Origin: Collinsella sp.
GTDB taxonomy: Bacteria > Actinomycetota > Coriobacteriia > Coriobacteriales > Coriobacteriaceae
NCBI GenBank assembly: GCA_019414515.1
Contig: DXLX01000025.1
Span: forward strand, 1 to 55,699
Length of the DNA stretch: 55,699 nucleotides
Direction of reading: 5' to 3'
Shown here: in pieces, positions 32,933-41,056 of the stretch
Layout of the letters: each line of letters starts with the position of its first letter
How positions within the stretch are numbered: the stretch's first letter is position 1
Position numbers and translations under genes: made by a program
Notes under the pieces: generated by a model
Database searches by the model: none
The model's input: the letters and a program-made list of their open reading frames with translations, nothing else
Told to the model about the DNA's origin: nothing

Positions 32933-33642
32933 AGACCGATGCCCGCGACCGCGTAATCGTCGCCCTCGACTGCGACCGTGAGCGTGCGCTCGAGCTTGCC
33001 CACGAGCTTTCGGGCCATGCCGCCTGGCTCAAGGTTGGCATGACGCTCTATTACGCTGAGGGCCCCGAGATCGTCAAGACCTTTAAGGACCTGGGCTTTA
33101 AGGTCTTCCTTGACCTTAAGTTCCATGATATTCCGCATCAGGTTCGCGGTGCCGCCCGTTCGGCCTCGCTTGCCGGTGCCGACCTGCTCTCGGTTCACGG
33201 CTTGGGTTCGGGCGCCATGCTCGCTGCCTGCCGCGAGGGTGCCGAGGAGGCGCGCGAGGACCGCGCCAAGCTCGTCGCCATCACCGTGCTCACGAGCATG
33301 AATCAGGATGCCTTGAGCGAGATTGGCGTCGAGTCGCCCGTGGCCGAGGAGGCCGCCCGCCTGGCAAAGCTCGCTCAGGCCAACGGCATCGATGGCATCG
33401 TGTGCTCGCCGATGGAGGCTCACGACATGCGTGAGCTGCTGGGTCCCGATGCCCTGATCGTGACTCCGGGTGTGCGTCCGGTGGGTGCCGCCTTAGGCGA
33501 CCAGTCCCGCGTGGCGACGCCTTCCCAGGCTATCGAGCGTGGCGCAAGCCACATTGTGGTGGGCCGACCCATCACCGGCGCCGACGATCCGGTTGCCACC
33601 TTTGACGCCATTGTCGCCGAGCTGGTCGAAAACGTCGCGTAA
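32926..33642 (+). CDS. pyrF: Orotidine 5'-phosphate decarboxylase
   Basis: A 238-residue enzyme that decarboxylates OMP to UMP. The catalytic Lys-x-x-x-Asp-Lys array is visible in VFLDLKFHDIPHQV near residue 65; VIVALDCDRERAL begins the barrel and VVGRPITGADDP lies near the end at the phosphate-binding site. It overlaps pyrD by seven bases and closes the operon. No pyrE or carAB lies in this window, so orotate phosphoribosyltransferase and carbamoyl phosphate synthase must be elsewhere. Confidence 0.96.
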   Translation: MLETDARDRVIVALDCDRERALELAHELSGHAAWLKVGMTLYYAEGPEIVKTFKDLGFKVFLDLKFHDIPHQVRGAARSASLAGADLLSVHGLGSGAMLAACREGAEEAREDRAKLVAITVLTSMNQDALSEIGVESPVAEEAARLAKLAQANGIDGIVCSPMEAHDMRELLGPDALIVTPGVRPVGAALGDQSRVATPSQAIERGASHIVVGRPITGADDPVATFDAIVAELVENVA

Positions 33643-33687
33643 AAGATTCCCCTAAGTCACCACTTTTGGGTCTCATTAGCACAAAAT

Positions 33688-33752
33688 AGCCCCTGTACCT
33701 GCGTAAACTTTCCCATCCTTTGTGTGGAATCGCAGGTCAGGGGCTTAACTTT
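33688..33752 (+). terminator. Hairpin closing the pyr operon
   Basis: AGCCCCTGTACCTGCG (33688-33703) pairs with CGCAGGTCAGGGGCT (33731-33745) with one bulge, around a 27-base loop. The tail TAACTTTGG is only moderately T-rich. The left side, with AAAATAGCCCC, resembles the right arm of the palindrome at 3146-3220. Confidence 0.55.
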
Positions 33753-33808
33753 GGGCGCAGTATATTGCACTTTTTGCGGGTATCGTCTAACCTATGGAGC
33801 CGCGATTG

Positions 33809-33840
33809 GGCATTTTGTACGTTCTACGTGCTAAAATGCC
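33809..33840 (+). promoter_or_regulatory. mihF promoter and overlapping inverted repeat
   Basis: GGCATTTT (33809-33816) and AAAATGCC (33833-33840) flank an ACGT-TCT-ACGT centre, an imperfect 14-15 bp dyad. It contains an extended -10, TGC TAAAAT (33829-33837), with TTGGGC 20 bases upstream. A protein bound here would block transcription. Confidence 0.5.
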
Positions 33841-33881
33841 AATTATTGAATCAGATATAACCCAACTATTTGGAGGTACGA

Positions 33882-34190
33882 ATGGCACTCCCTCAGCTTA
33901 CCGATGAGCAGCGCAAGCAGGCTCTTGAGAAGGCTGCTGCCGCACGTCACGCCCGCGCTGAGCTTCGCGAGCAGATCAAGAAGGGCGAGAAGTCCCTCGA
34001 GTCCGTGCTCAACTCCGATGACCCCATCGCTTCCCGCATGAAGGTTTCCACCCTCATCGAGTCTCTCCCTGGTTATGGCAAGGCCAAGGCCGCCAAGATC
34101 ATGGAGGAGCTCGGTATCTCCGCTACCCGTCGCGTCCAGGGCCTCGGCGTCCGTCAGCGCGAGCAGCTCCTCGAGCAGCTGACCAAATAA
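33882..34190 (+). CDS. mihF: Actinobacterial integration host factor (mIHF)
   Basis: A 102-residue nucleoid protein of the mycobacterial/Streptomyces IHF family, unrelated to proteobacterial IHF. It has a long N-terminal helix (EQRKQALEKAAAARHARAEL), then KVSTLIESLPGYGKAKAAKI, a helix-two-turn-helix DNA-binding core, and RRVQGLGVRQREQLLEQ. ATG 33882 follows GGAGGTACG. In actinobacteria it is nearly always followed by gmk and rpoZ, as here. This is one of the best clues to the phylum. Confidence 0.94.
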   Translation: MALPQLTDEQRKQALEKAAAARHARAELREQIKKGEKSLESVLNSDDPIASRMKVSTLIESLPGYGKAKAAKIMEELGISATRRVQGLGVRQREQLLEQLTK

Positions 34191-34760
34191 GTGAGCGCTC
34201 AGGATTCCAAGCTCTTTGTGATTTCTGGACCGTCAGGAGCAGGCAAGGGTACGCTCGTCACTCGTGTGCGCGAGCGCCGCTCGAACCTGGGCCTGACGGT
34301 TTCGGCTACCACGCGAGCACCACGCAAAGGTGAGGTCGACGGCGTCAACTACTTTTTTCTGACGCGCGAGGAGTTCGACCGCCGCGTGGCAAACGGTGAG
34401 TTTGTTGAGTGGGCCGAGGTTCACGGTAACTGCTACGGCACGTTGGTGAGCGAGGTCACATCCAAGCTCGCCTCTGGCGCATCTCTGATTTTGGAGATCG
34501 ATGTCCAGGGCGCCCTGCAGGTGAAGGAGCGTTTCCCCGAGGCCGTGCTGATCTTTATCAAGCCACCTTCGCTCGAGGTGCTTCGCGAGCGTCTAGTCGG
34601 TCGCGGTACCGAGACGCCCGAGACGATTGAGCTGCGTATGGCAAACGCCGCCGATGAGCTTGCCCTTGCCGACCGCTACGACGACGTCGTGGTGAATGAC
34701 GATCTCGACCGCGCGACCGATGAGCTCGTTCGCGTTCTCGATATGCATGAAAGGATCTGA
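34191..34760 (+). CDS. gmk: Guanylate kinase
   Basis: A 189-residue enzyme that converts GMP to GDP. The P-loop is ISGPSGAGKGTLV; the GMP-binding region reads VSATTRAPRKGEVDGVNYFF, and LEIDVQGALQVKE and RLVGRGTETPE (lid) follow. GTG 34191 begins immediately after the mihF stop, so translation is probably coupled. rpoZ follows five bases later. Confidence 0.96.
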   Translation: MSAQDSKLFVISGPSGAGKGTLVTRVRERRSNLGLTVSATTRAPRKGEVDGVNYFFLTREEFDRRVANGEFVEWAEVHGNCYGTLVSEVTSKLASGASLILEIDVQGALQVKERFPEAVLIFIKPPSLEVLRERLVGRGTETPETIELRMANAADELALADRYDDVVVNDDLDRATDELVRVLDMHERI

Positions 34761-34765
34761 GGTCC

Positions 34766-35047
34766 GTGTCCGTTGTAAAGCCTTGCATTGACGATCTTCT
34801 GGAGAAGACCGATCACAACCGCTTCCTGCTCGCTTCGCTTGCCTCCAAGCGCGCCTGCGACATCAATAGCATGCTGCGTGGCCAGCACAATCGCGTGCTT
34901 GCCGTCCAGGATGTCGATGACATCACCATCGGGCTTTCCGGTGCCGATACCATCTCGATGGCTATGGACGAGATTGTCGACGGCGACATCTCTTACGACG
35001 AGGCCCGTTACGAGAAGGCGCTCGGCCACAAGGTTGCTGAAGCCTAA
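34766..35047 (+). CDS. rpoZ: RNA polymerase omega subunit
   Basis: A 93-residue polymerase subunit that helps fold beta-prime and in many bacteria shapes the ppGpp response. It begins SVVKPCIDDLLEKTDHNRF, with LASLASKRACDINSM, the conserved omega helix, then an extension ending YEKALGHKVAEA. GTG 34766 lies just after gmk. Its stop is followed at once by the thiI ATG. Confidence 0.92.
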   Translation: MSVVKPCIDDLLEKTDHNRFLLASLASKRACDINSMLRGQHNRVLAVQDVDDITIGLSGADTISMAMDEIVDGDISYDEARYEKALGHKVAEA

Positions 35048-36292
35048 ATGGCGGCTCGCGTCTGCCTGGTCCACTATCACGAGGTTGGACTGAAGGGTAA
35101 GAACCGCGCACATTTTGAGCATATCCTCATGGATAACATCAAGGCGGCCTTGGCCGCCTTTTCCGTGAATGCCGTGTCTCGAATTTCCGGTTATATCCTC
35201 GTGACCTTTAACGAGCATCAGGCCGACGAGGCGGCGCGTGTCATTCGCACCGTTCCCGGCGTTGCTCGCGTGTCTTTGGCGTATCACACCAATCGCGACC
35301 CTCAGGAGTACTGTGCCGCCGCCGTGAAGGCGCTGCGCGAGTTTGGTTCCTTCGATTCGTTTAAGGTGCACGCCAAGCGCTCCAATACCGACTATGAGCT
35401 CACCTCGATTGACATCAATCGTCAGGTGGGCGAGGTGCTGTGTGAGGCCTTCCCCGATAAAAAGGTTCAAATGCACGACCCCGATGCGATGGTGCACGTA
35501 CTGGTGGTCCAGGGTAGCGTTTATGTGTACGCGCGCTCCGAGCGCGGCGTGGGCGGTCTGCCGGTTGGTTCTGCCGGCAAGGTCGTGACGCTGCTGTCGT
35601 CGGGTATCGATTCTCCGGTGGCGACCTGGATGCTCGCGCGTCGCGGCGCGGTGTGCGTGCCGGTACATTTCTCCGGTCGTCCGCAGACGCCCGATACGAG
35701 CGAGTATTTGGTGCAGGACATCATCCGTGCGCTTGAGCCGGGTGTCCAGATCGGCCGCCTGTACGTGGTGCCGTTTGGTGACTGCCAGCGTGAGATTTCG
35801 GTCACCTGTCCCAGCAACCTGCGCGTGATCATGTATCGCCGCATTATGTATTCGGTTGCCGAGCGCATTGCGCACATCGAGGGCGCCAAGGCCATCGTGA
35901 CGGGCGAATCGCTTGGGCAGGTTGCCTCCCAAACGCTTGAGAATATCATGGCCGTCAACGAGGCCGTGAAGATCCCCGTGTTCCGTCCTCTCATCGGTTC
36001 GGACAAGCAGGAGATCATCGCGCGCGCCGAGGAGATCGGTACGTTTGATATCTCGACTGAGGCCGCTCCCGACTGCTGCACGCTGTTTATGCCGCGCCGT
36101 CCCGAGACGCACGCCAAACTCGATGCCGTGCATGAGGCCTGGGAGTTGTTCGATCACGAGGAGATGATCGAGCGCCTGCTCAAGCAGACCGAGTATATCG
36201 ACTTCGAGAGCAATACGTATAAGGCCCCTAAGACCTTAAAACGCAAACATTCGGAGCTTGCTCCGCGTGAGATTTACCAAGATCACGAGTAA
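35048..36292 (+). CDS. thiI: tRNA 4-thiouridine synthase ThiI
   Basis: A 414-residue enzyme that adenylates U8 of tRNA and adds sulfur; some homologues also serve thiamine synthesis. N-terminal NFLD and THUMP domains begin VHYHEVGLKGKNRAHFE. The PP-loop ATPase signature reads LLSSGIDSPVATWMLARRG, and TGESLGQVASQTLENI follows. There is no C-terminal rhodanese domain, as is usual in Gram-positives, where a partner desulfurase supplies sulfur. It is the last gene of the mihF-gmk-rpoZ-thiI unit, before the terminator at 36303-36336. Confidence 0.95.
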   Translation: MAARVCLVHYHEVGLKGKNRAHFEHILMDNIKAALAAFSVNAVSRISGYILVTFNEHQADEAARVIRTVPGVARVSLAYHTNRDPQEYCAAAVKALREFGSFDSFKVHAKRSNTDYELTSIDINRQVGEVLCEAFPDKKVQMHDPDAMVHVLVVQGSVYVYARSERGVGGLPVGSAGKVVTLLSSGIDSPVATWMLARRGAVCVPVHFSGRPQTPDTSEYLVQDIIRALEPGVQIGRLYVVPFGDCQREISVTCPSNLRVIMYRRIMYSVAERIAHIEGAKAIVTGESLGQVASQTLENIMAVNEAVKIPVFRPLIGSDKQEIIARAEEIGTFDISTEAAPDCCTLFMPRRPETHAKLDAVHEAWELFDHEEMIERLLKQTEYIDFESNTYKAPKTLKRKHSELAPREIYQDHE

Positions 36293-36302
36293 TTTTGTGC
36301 AT

Positions 36303-36336
36303 AGACCGACGATGCGCCTGCATCGTCGGTCTTTTG
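36303..36336 (+). terminator. Terminator after thiI
   Basis: AGACCGACGATGC pairs perfectly with GCATCGTCGGTCT around GCCT, followed by TTTTG. Confidence 0.9.
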
Positions 36337-36505
36337 CTATCTGGGCATTTTGCGGCTAAGTGTTCATTTGCTGACGTGTGCCTGAATAAATGGACAGATT
36401 TGTGCAAGGTTTTGGTCGGTTTTTGGTTTGACCGCTAAAACCGGTTTTGGAGCGTGGCTGTTGCAGGGCTCCTTTCCTGACACGATGGTGTTGGGAGGTT
36501 TTGCT

Positions 36506-37219
36506 ATGGCGCAGCGCGAACAACACGAACGGGTCAAACGGATGGACCGCTTGGCGGACAAGCTGCTCGGTCATAAGGCAGTGGTGATGGCGATACTGGT
36601 CGTCATTGCGATGGCGAGCGGCTTGGCGATGGCGAACCTTGGCGGCGGTGCCGGCGGTGTGTCGTTTGAGCGCACTGACGGTACGGGCTCGTTGATGGAG
36701 CCGGGATCCGGTGATGCCTCGAGCGGAAAGACATCCGAAGGTTCTTCGACTAAGGCTTCTGCCACGGCAGAGGTCTATGTCGATGTCGATGGCGCCGTTG
36801 TGTCGCCCGGTGTATATCGCCTCAAGGACGGCGCGCGGGTGGCTCAGGCGATTGATGCCGCCGGCGGGCTGGCGCCCGAGGCAGACGTTACGGGGCTCAA
36901 TCGGGCATCTAAGGTCACTGATGGACAAAAAATCCACGTTCCAACGGTAGGGGAGCAGCAGGCGTCCATTGCGGAAGCCGGTGTTGATGGTGGGGCTTCC
37001 GCATCATTGGGCGTGAGTGGCGCAACGGGCCTAGTCAACATCAATACGGCAAGCACGGCAGAGCTGCAGACGCTCTCGGGCATCGGTCCCTCCATGGCAC
37101 AGTCGATTATCGATGAGCGTACAAAGAACGGTGCTTTTGCCTCGGTTGACGATCTGATGCGTGTGTCGGGAATCGGCGAGAAGAAGCTTGCCAAAATCAA
37201 AGATTGCATCTGCGTATGA
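36506..37219 (+). CDS. comEA: Competence protein ComEA
   Basis: A 237-residue membrane-anchored DNA receptor that pulls DNA through the wall during uptake. A short cytoplasmic start is followed by one membrane helix (about residues 24-42), a Ser/Gly/Thr-rich linker, an SLBB domain (YVDVDGAVVSPGVYRL and IDAAGGLAPEA) and a C-terminal helix-hairpin-helix pair, VNINTASTAELQTLSGIGPS and ISGIG-like VSGIGEKKLAKI. ATG 36506 is chosen for the GGGAGG seven bases upstream; upstream ATG 36485 is possible. The end overlaps comEC (ATGA). Confidence 0.93.
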   Translation: MAQREQHERVKRMDRLADKLLGHKAVVMAILVVIAMASGLAMANLGGGAGGVSFERTDGTGSLMEPGSGDASSGKTSEGSSTKASATAEVYVDVDGAVVSPGVYRLKDGARVAQAIDAAGGLAPEADVTGLNRASKVTDGQKIHVPTVGEQQASIAEAGVDGGASASLGVSGATGLVNINTASTAELQTLSGIGPSMAQSIIDERTKNGAFASVDDLMRVSGIGEKKLAKIKDCICV

Positions 37220-39519
37220 GTGCGACCGAGCGCGAGCATGTGATGCCTCCGCGGCCCTTGATGCCGTGGACGATGGCCCTGTGTGCCGGCATGTGCGTGA
37301 GCTGCGCTTTGGTGCTTAACGTGGCCGCTGATGCGCTGCTGAGGGAGCGGGTGCCGGCGGTCGGGCCGCTATGGGCCATTCCCGTTGCGGCGGCGGTCTT
37401 CGTTGTGCTGGCTCAATCTTGTGCGCGGCTTGCCCCTTTGAAGCGGTGGCTGTATGCCGCGTCCGTCGGTCTCGTGGCGGGAGCGGTCGTCTCGGCGTGG
37501 TGGGCTGTGGGCACGCTAGGCGCCTCGAAGGCGCTCGACGGTCGAGCGGCAAGCAGCCTCGAGTTTGTCGTGCAGGGTGATCCATCCATAAACGACGACG
37601 TGTATTCCTATACCTGCGAGGCACGCGCGGACGGTAAGAACTTGGCAGCGGTTCGCCTATCGTGTGACCGCGAGCTCAAGGTCGGGGCGCACGTGCGTGT
37701 TATCGGTCGCGTTTCACGTTTTGAGAACGATGCGTTTGGACGATCGCGCGCGCTCCGAGGCGAGGTACGCAAGGTTCAAGCCGTTCGGATTGTGCCGGTC
37801 GATGAGGGCTCTCCGGGGCCGCTGCTTCGGCTGCGAAATGGGCTGCTTGCGTCCATTGCGCCTGCGACCGACCCGGCGCGTGCGCTCATAGCCGGTGTCG
37901 CCTGCGGTCGTTCGGCCGAGCTGCGCGCCCAGCCGGCGGGCGATTGGTTTTCGGTGACGGGGACGGCGCATCTTATCGCCGTCTCGGGCAGCCATTTGGC
38001 TATCGTGGGGTTTGTAATCGAGGGCGCATTGCAAAAGACTCGGTGCTCACGTGGTCTTCAGCGGGCGATATTGGCGATATCGCTTGTTGGCTACGCTGCC
38101 TTTACGGGCGCGTCTCCTTCGGCCGTGCGCGCGTGCTGCATGGTGTTCGCGACGCTTGTCGTAAACGGCGCGGGGCGTCGCCGGCACGGCGAATCGGCAC
38201 TCTTCGTAACCATGTCCATCTTTGTGCTACTGCGGCCGACGGTGCTGTTCGAGATGGGCTTTCAGCTTTCATGTGCCAGCGTCTTAGCCATTCTGTGCTT
38301 TTGCCCCTATGCGACCTACGCTTTGGGTGAGCTGGGTGTGCCATCGGGCGTCGCCAGCATGCTTTCCGCCACGCTGTGCTCGCAATTGGCGACACTTCCC
38401 ATTACCATTCCCGCCTTTGGTACGTTATCGCTCATTGCTCCGCTGGCAAATGCGGTCATCGGTCCGGTGGTGAGCGTACTGCTTGCTGTGTCGATTGTGC
38501 TGGTTCCCTTTTCGCTCGTGGCACCTTTGCGGACTTGGGCGCTCATTGTGCCCATGATTGCCGCCCGTTGCGCACTGTTCTTCGAGCAGCTGTTTGCCGC
38601 CGTGCCGGGTGCATCCGTGAGTTTGCCGCCCGATAGCATGTGGATTTACCTAGTGCCGTGTTTGCTGGCGGTTCTGCTGGTCTGGTGGCCGCGTCCCCGT
38701 GCACGTCCTATGGCGGTGGGGCTTGCATGCTTGGTACTCCTGGCTGCGATTCCGTACGTCTACTGGGATCGATTCGCTCCGCCTTCGGTGACGGTGCTCG
38801 ATGTGGGCCAGGCCGATGCGATTCTTATCCGCCAGGGCGGCGCAGTAGCACTCGTCGACTGCGGGCTCGACGAGCGCATGGTGGCGGCGTTGGTTCGCAA
38901 TAACGTGCACCATATCGATGCCGTCTTTGTGACGCATTGGGATGAGGACCACTGGGGTGGTCTGCCTGCCGTGCTCGAACAGTTTTCGGTTGGAACGATT
39001 GCCGTGGCGGCGGATGCGCTGGAGGATGCTCCTGCCGAGGTATTGAACCGACCTGGCGTTGAGTATCGGCAGGTGCGCCGTGGGGATACGGTCGATATCG
39101 GCTCATTTTGCGCCCGCGTGATGTGGCCATTCGAGTCCGTGGATGGCGAGGGAAATGAGGACTCGCTTGTCCTGCTGCTCTCCTATGTTCAGGAAGGCAG
39201 GGGCCTGCGTATGCTCCTCACCGGTGATGCCGAGCTCGACCAAGAACGGGAATTCGTGCAGGAGGTGGGGGAAATCGATGTACTTAAACTTGGGCATCAC
39301 GGCTCTAAGGTTTCAGTCGATGGTGAGTTGCTGGACGTCTTGAAGCCTGAGCTTTCCCTTGCGAGTGCGGGCGAGGGGAATCGATACGGCCATCCGTCCG
39401 ATGCCTGCATCGATGCCGTTAAGGAAGCGGGCGGTGTGTTCGCGTGCACTATCGAACACGGCGACATTACCGTCACGCCAACTGCGAATGGCTTTGCGAT
39501 GCGATGCCAGCGACCGTGA
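37216..39519 (+). CDS. comEC: DNA uptake channel protein ComEC/Rec2
   Basis: A 767-residue polytopic protein thought to form the inner-membrane channel for single-stranded DNA in transformation. The N-terminal third holds a DUF4131-like extracellular domain; the middle competence domain has GTAHLIAVSGSHLAIVGFV and about eight membrane helices. The C-terminal metallo-beta-lactamase domain has TVLDVGQADAILIRQGG and THWDEDHWGG, then LKLGHHGSKVS. All main parts are present, so it looks functional. It overlaps comEA by four bases and is followed by holA, the usual order. Confidence 0.93.
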   Translation: MSATEREHVMPPRPLMPWTMALCAGMCVSCALVLNVAADALLRERVPAVGPLWAIPVAAAVFVVLAQSCARLAPLKRWLYAASVGLVAGAVVSAWWAVGTLGASKALDGRAASSLEFVVQGDPSINDDVYSYTCEARADGKNLAAVRLSCDRELKVGAHVRVIGRVSRFENDAFGRSRALRGEVRKVQAVRIVPVDEGSPGPLLRLRNGLLASIAPATDPARALIAGVACGRSAELRAQPAGDWFSVTGTAHLIAVSGSHLAIVGFVIEGALQKTRCSRGLQRAILAISLVGYAAFTGASPSAVRACCMVFATLVVNGAGRRRHGESALFVTMSIFVLLRPTVLFEMGFQLSCASVLAILCFCPYATYALGELGVPSGVASMLSATLCSQLATLPITIPAFGTLSLIAPLANAVIGPVVSVLLAVSIVLVPFSLVAPLRTWALIVPMIAARCALFFEQLFAAVPGASVSLPPDSMWIYLVPCLLAVLLVWWPRPRARPMAVGLACLVLLAAIPYVYWDRFAPPSVTVLDVGQADAILIRQGGAVALVDCGLDERMVAALVRNNVHHIDAVFVTHWDEDHWGGLPAVLEQFSVGTIAVAADALEDAPAEVLNRPGVEYRQVRRGDTVDIGSFCARVMWPFESVDGEGNEDSLVLLLSYVQEGRGLRMLLTGDAELDQEREFVQEVGEIDVLKLGHHGSKVSVDGELLDVLKPELSLASAGEGNRYGHPSDACIDAVKEAGGVFACTIEHGDITVTPTANGFAMRCQRP

Positions 39520-39597
39520 CGACGTCGTTGGCGTGTGGTGGGCCCCTGGGCTAGAATGGCACGGAACGAATACGAAGGCCTGCGGGAGGGGAGCGCA

Positions 39598-40560
39598 ATG
39601 TCCGAAACCAGTCTGTTGCCGGCATATCTGATCGTCGGTACCGACGGCGTCAAGCGCGATCACGCCGTCTCGCGTATGAAAGCGCGTCTGGAAAAGTCGG
39701 GTATGGTCGAGTTCAACCTCGACGAGCGCGATATGACCAAAGACCCCGATATCGAGTCGATTATCGGATCGCTCAACGCCTTTCCCATGGGCAGCGAGTT
39801 TCGCCTGGTAATCCTTGACGGCTGCTCAAAACTCGCCAAAGCGATCTCCGAGCCGCTTGTCGACTATCTGGCGAGTCCCAGCCCCACGACGGTTTGTCTC
39901 ATCATCGCCGACTCGCTTGCCAAGAACACGCGCCTGTATAAGGCGATCGCCAAGATCGACAAGAAGGCGGTGATCGATTGCTCCGGTACCAAGCGCTGGG
40001 AGCTACCGCGCCGCGTGCAGCAGATGGCGACGCAGCACGGCAAGTCGATCTCGACGGCGGCCGCCGAAGAGCTCGTTTCGCGCTCGGGCGAGAACACCCG
40101 CATGCTCGATAACGACTTGGCTAAGCTTGCCCAGATGGTCGAGGCGCCCCAGATTGAGCTTGCCGACGTTGAGCGCTGGATTGTACGTACGGCAGAGGTC
40201 CAACCCTGGGACTTTCTCAATGCGGTCTCGGCACGTGACATGCGACGCTCGCTCGAGCTTTTCAATCTATTGCCCGCCAAGAGCTACGTGTGGACTTACA
40301 CGTTGCTGTGCGGCCGCATCCGCGAGCTTATCGTCGCCAAGGCGCTCGATGCGCGCGGACAGGGTCGTGAGCTGGCCGCAACGCTCAAGCTCCAGTCCTG
40401 GCAGGTCAAGAATCACTTGACCTGGGCACGTCGCTTTTCGATGGCAGAGCTCGTCGCGGCGCTCGAGGGGGCGGTCGATGTAGAGCTCGCGCTCAAGGGT
40501 TCGGCCGATTCTGAGGCCGCGCTTTTGCTCTGGATTACGAACATCTTGAGAAAATCGTGA
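39598..40560 (+). CDS. holA: DNA polymerase III delta subunit
   Basis: A 320-residue clamp-loader subunit that opens the beta clamp. The N-terminal domain starts LLPAYLIVGTDGVKRDHAV, with MGSEFRLVILDGCSKLAKA; the C-terminal collar domain includes AEVQPWDFLNAVSARD and LLWITNILRKS. Low sequence conservation is normal for this family. ATG 39598 follows GGGAGGGGAG. A GGGC-TAGAAT (-10 hexamer at 39551-39556) just upstream may give it a private promoter. It precedes rpsT, a standard actinobacterial and Firmicute order. Confidence 0.93.
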   Translation: MSETSLLPAYLIVGTDGVKRDHAVSRMKARLEKSGMVEFNLDERDMTKDPDIESIIGSLNAFPMGSEFRLVILDGCSKLAKAISEPLVDYLASPSPTTVCLIIADSLAKNTRLYKAIAKIDKKAVIDCSGTKRWELPRRVQQMATQHGKSISTAAAEELVSRSGENTRMLDNDLAKLAQMVEAPQIELADVERWIVRTAEVQPWDFLNAVSARDMRRSLELFNLLPAKSYVWTYTLLCGRIRELIVAKALDARGQGRELAATLKLQSWQVKNHLTWARRFSMAELVAALEGAVDVELALKGSADSEAALLLWITNILRKS

Positions 40561-40609
40561 TGATACCTGCCTATTTGACAAATTCGTTCTATCCCTTTGA
40601 GGGGGAGCG

Positions 40610-40618
40610 TGCTATAGT
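40610..40618 (+). promoter_or_regulatory. rpsT extended -10 promoter
   Basis: TGC TATAGT, an extended -10 about 75 bases before the start codon. A TTGACA at 40575-40580 is 32 bases away, too far to be its -35. Confidence 0.55.
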
Positions 40619-40693
40619 AGGCGCTTGCATGACCTCACCGTGTCTCAGAGGTGTCATACATTTTTTGCAAGGAACTCGAAAGGAACTCCAGAA

Positions 40694-40960
40694 GTGGCAA
40701 ACATCAAGTCTCAGAAGAAGCGTATCCGCACCAATGAGGCAGCTCGCATGCGTAACAAGGCTGTCAAGTCCGAGCTCAAGACGCTGACCAAGCACGTCCA
40801 GTCCGCCGTCGCCGAGGGCGACGCCGAGAAGGCCCAGGCTGCCCTCAAGACCGTCACCAAGCGTCTCGACATGGCTGCCGCCAAGCATGTTATCCACAAG
40901 AACCAGGCTTCCAACCGCAAGTCCGGTCTTGCCAAGCTCGTGAACAGCATCAACGCTTAA
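40694..40960 (+). CDS. rpsT: 30S ribosomal protein S20
   Basis: An 88-residue, three-helix small-subunit protein that binds 16S rRNA. It begins ANIKSQKKRIRTNEAARMRN and ends HKNQASNRKSGLAKLVNSI, both diagnostic. The start is GTG 40694, about ten bases after AAAGGA; an in-frame ATG some 69 bases upstream would add a non-conserved tail and is rejected. S20 genes in many bacteria use weak starts as part of autoregulation, so the GTG may be functional. Confidence 0.96.
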   Translation: MANIKSQKKRIRTNEAARMRNKAVKSELKTLTKHVQSAVAEGDAEKAQAALKTVTKRLDMAAAKHVIHKNQASNRKSGLAKLVNSINA

Positions 40961-40997
40961 GTTGTAAATTTCACACCACACAGATTACGCGCATAAA

Positions 40998-41032
40998 TGG
41001 AGCCTGTTTTATGGAACAGGCTCCATTTTTTG
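40998..41032 (+). terminator. Terminator after rpsT
   Basis: TGGAGCCTGTT pairs with AACAGGCTCCA around a six-base loop, with TTTTTT behind it. Confidence 0.92.
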
Positions 41033-41034
41033 TA

Positions 41035-41049
41035 CCGCTCGGGTAAGAT
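41035..41049 (+). promoter_or_regulatory. lepA promoter, possibly for a leaderless mRNA
   Basis: CCGCTCGGGTA (41035-41045) overlaps TAAGAT (41044-41049), a -10-like hexamer ending only seven bases before the lepA ATG. The same 11 bases precede TAGAAT upstream of the first dnaJ gene. A start site 6-8 bases after this hexamer would fall on or next to the ATG. Confidence 0.4.
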
Positions 41050-41056
41050 AGTCCGC

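Noticed and set aside
36438..36449. Perfect 12-bp palindrome AAAACCGGTTTT upstream of comEA
   Set aside because: It could be an operator, but a single short self-complementary site without a second copy is too likely to be chance.
40575..40618. TTGACA at 40575 as the -35 of the rpsT promoter
   Set aside because: The spacer to TATAGT would be 32 bases; an extended -10 explains the site better.
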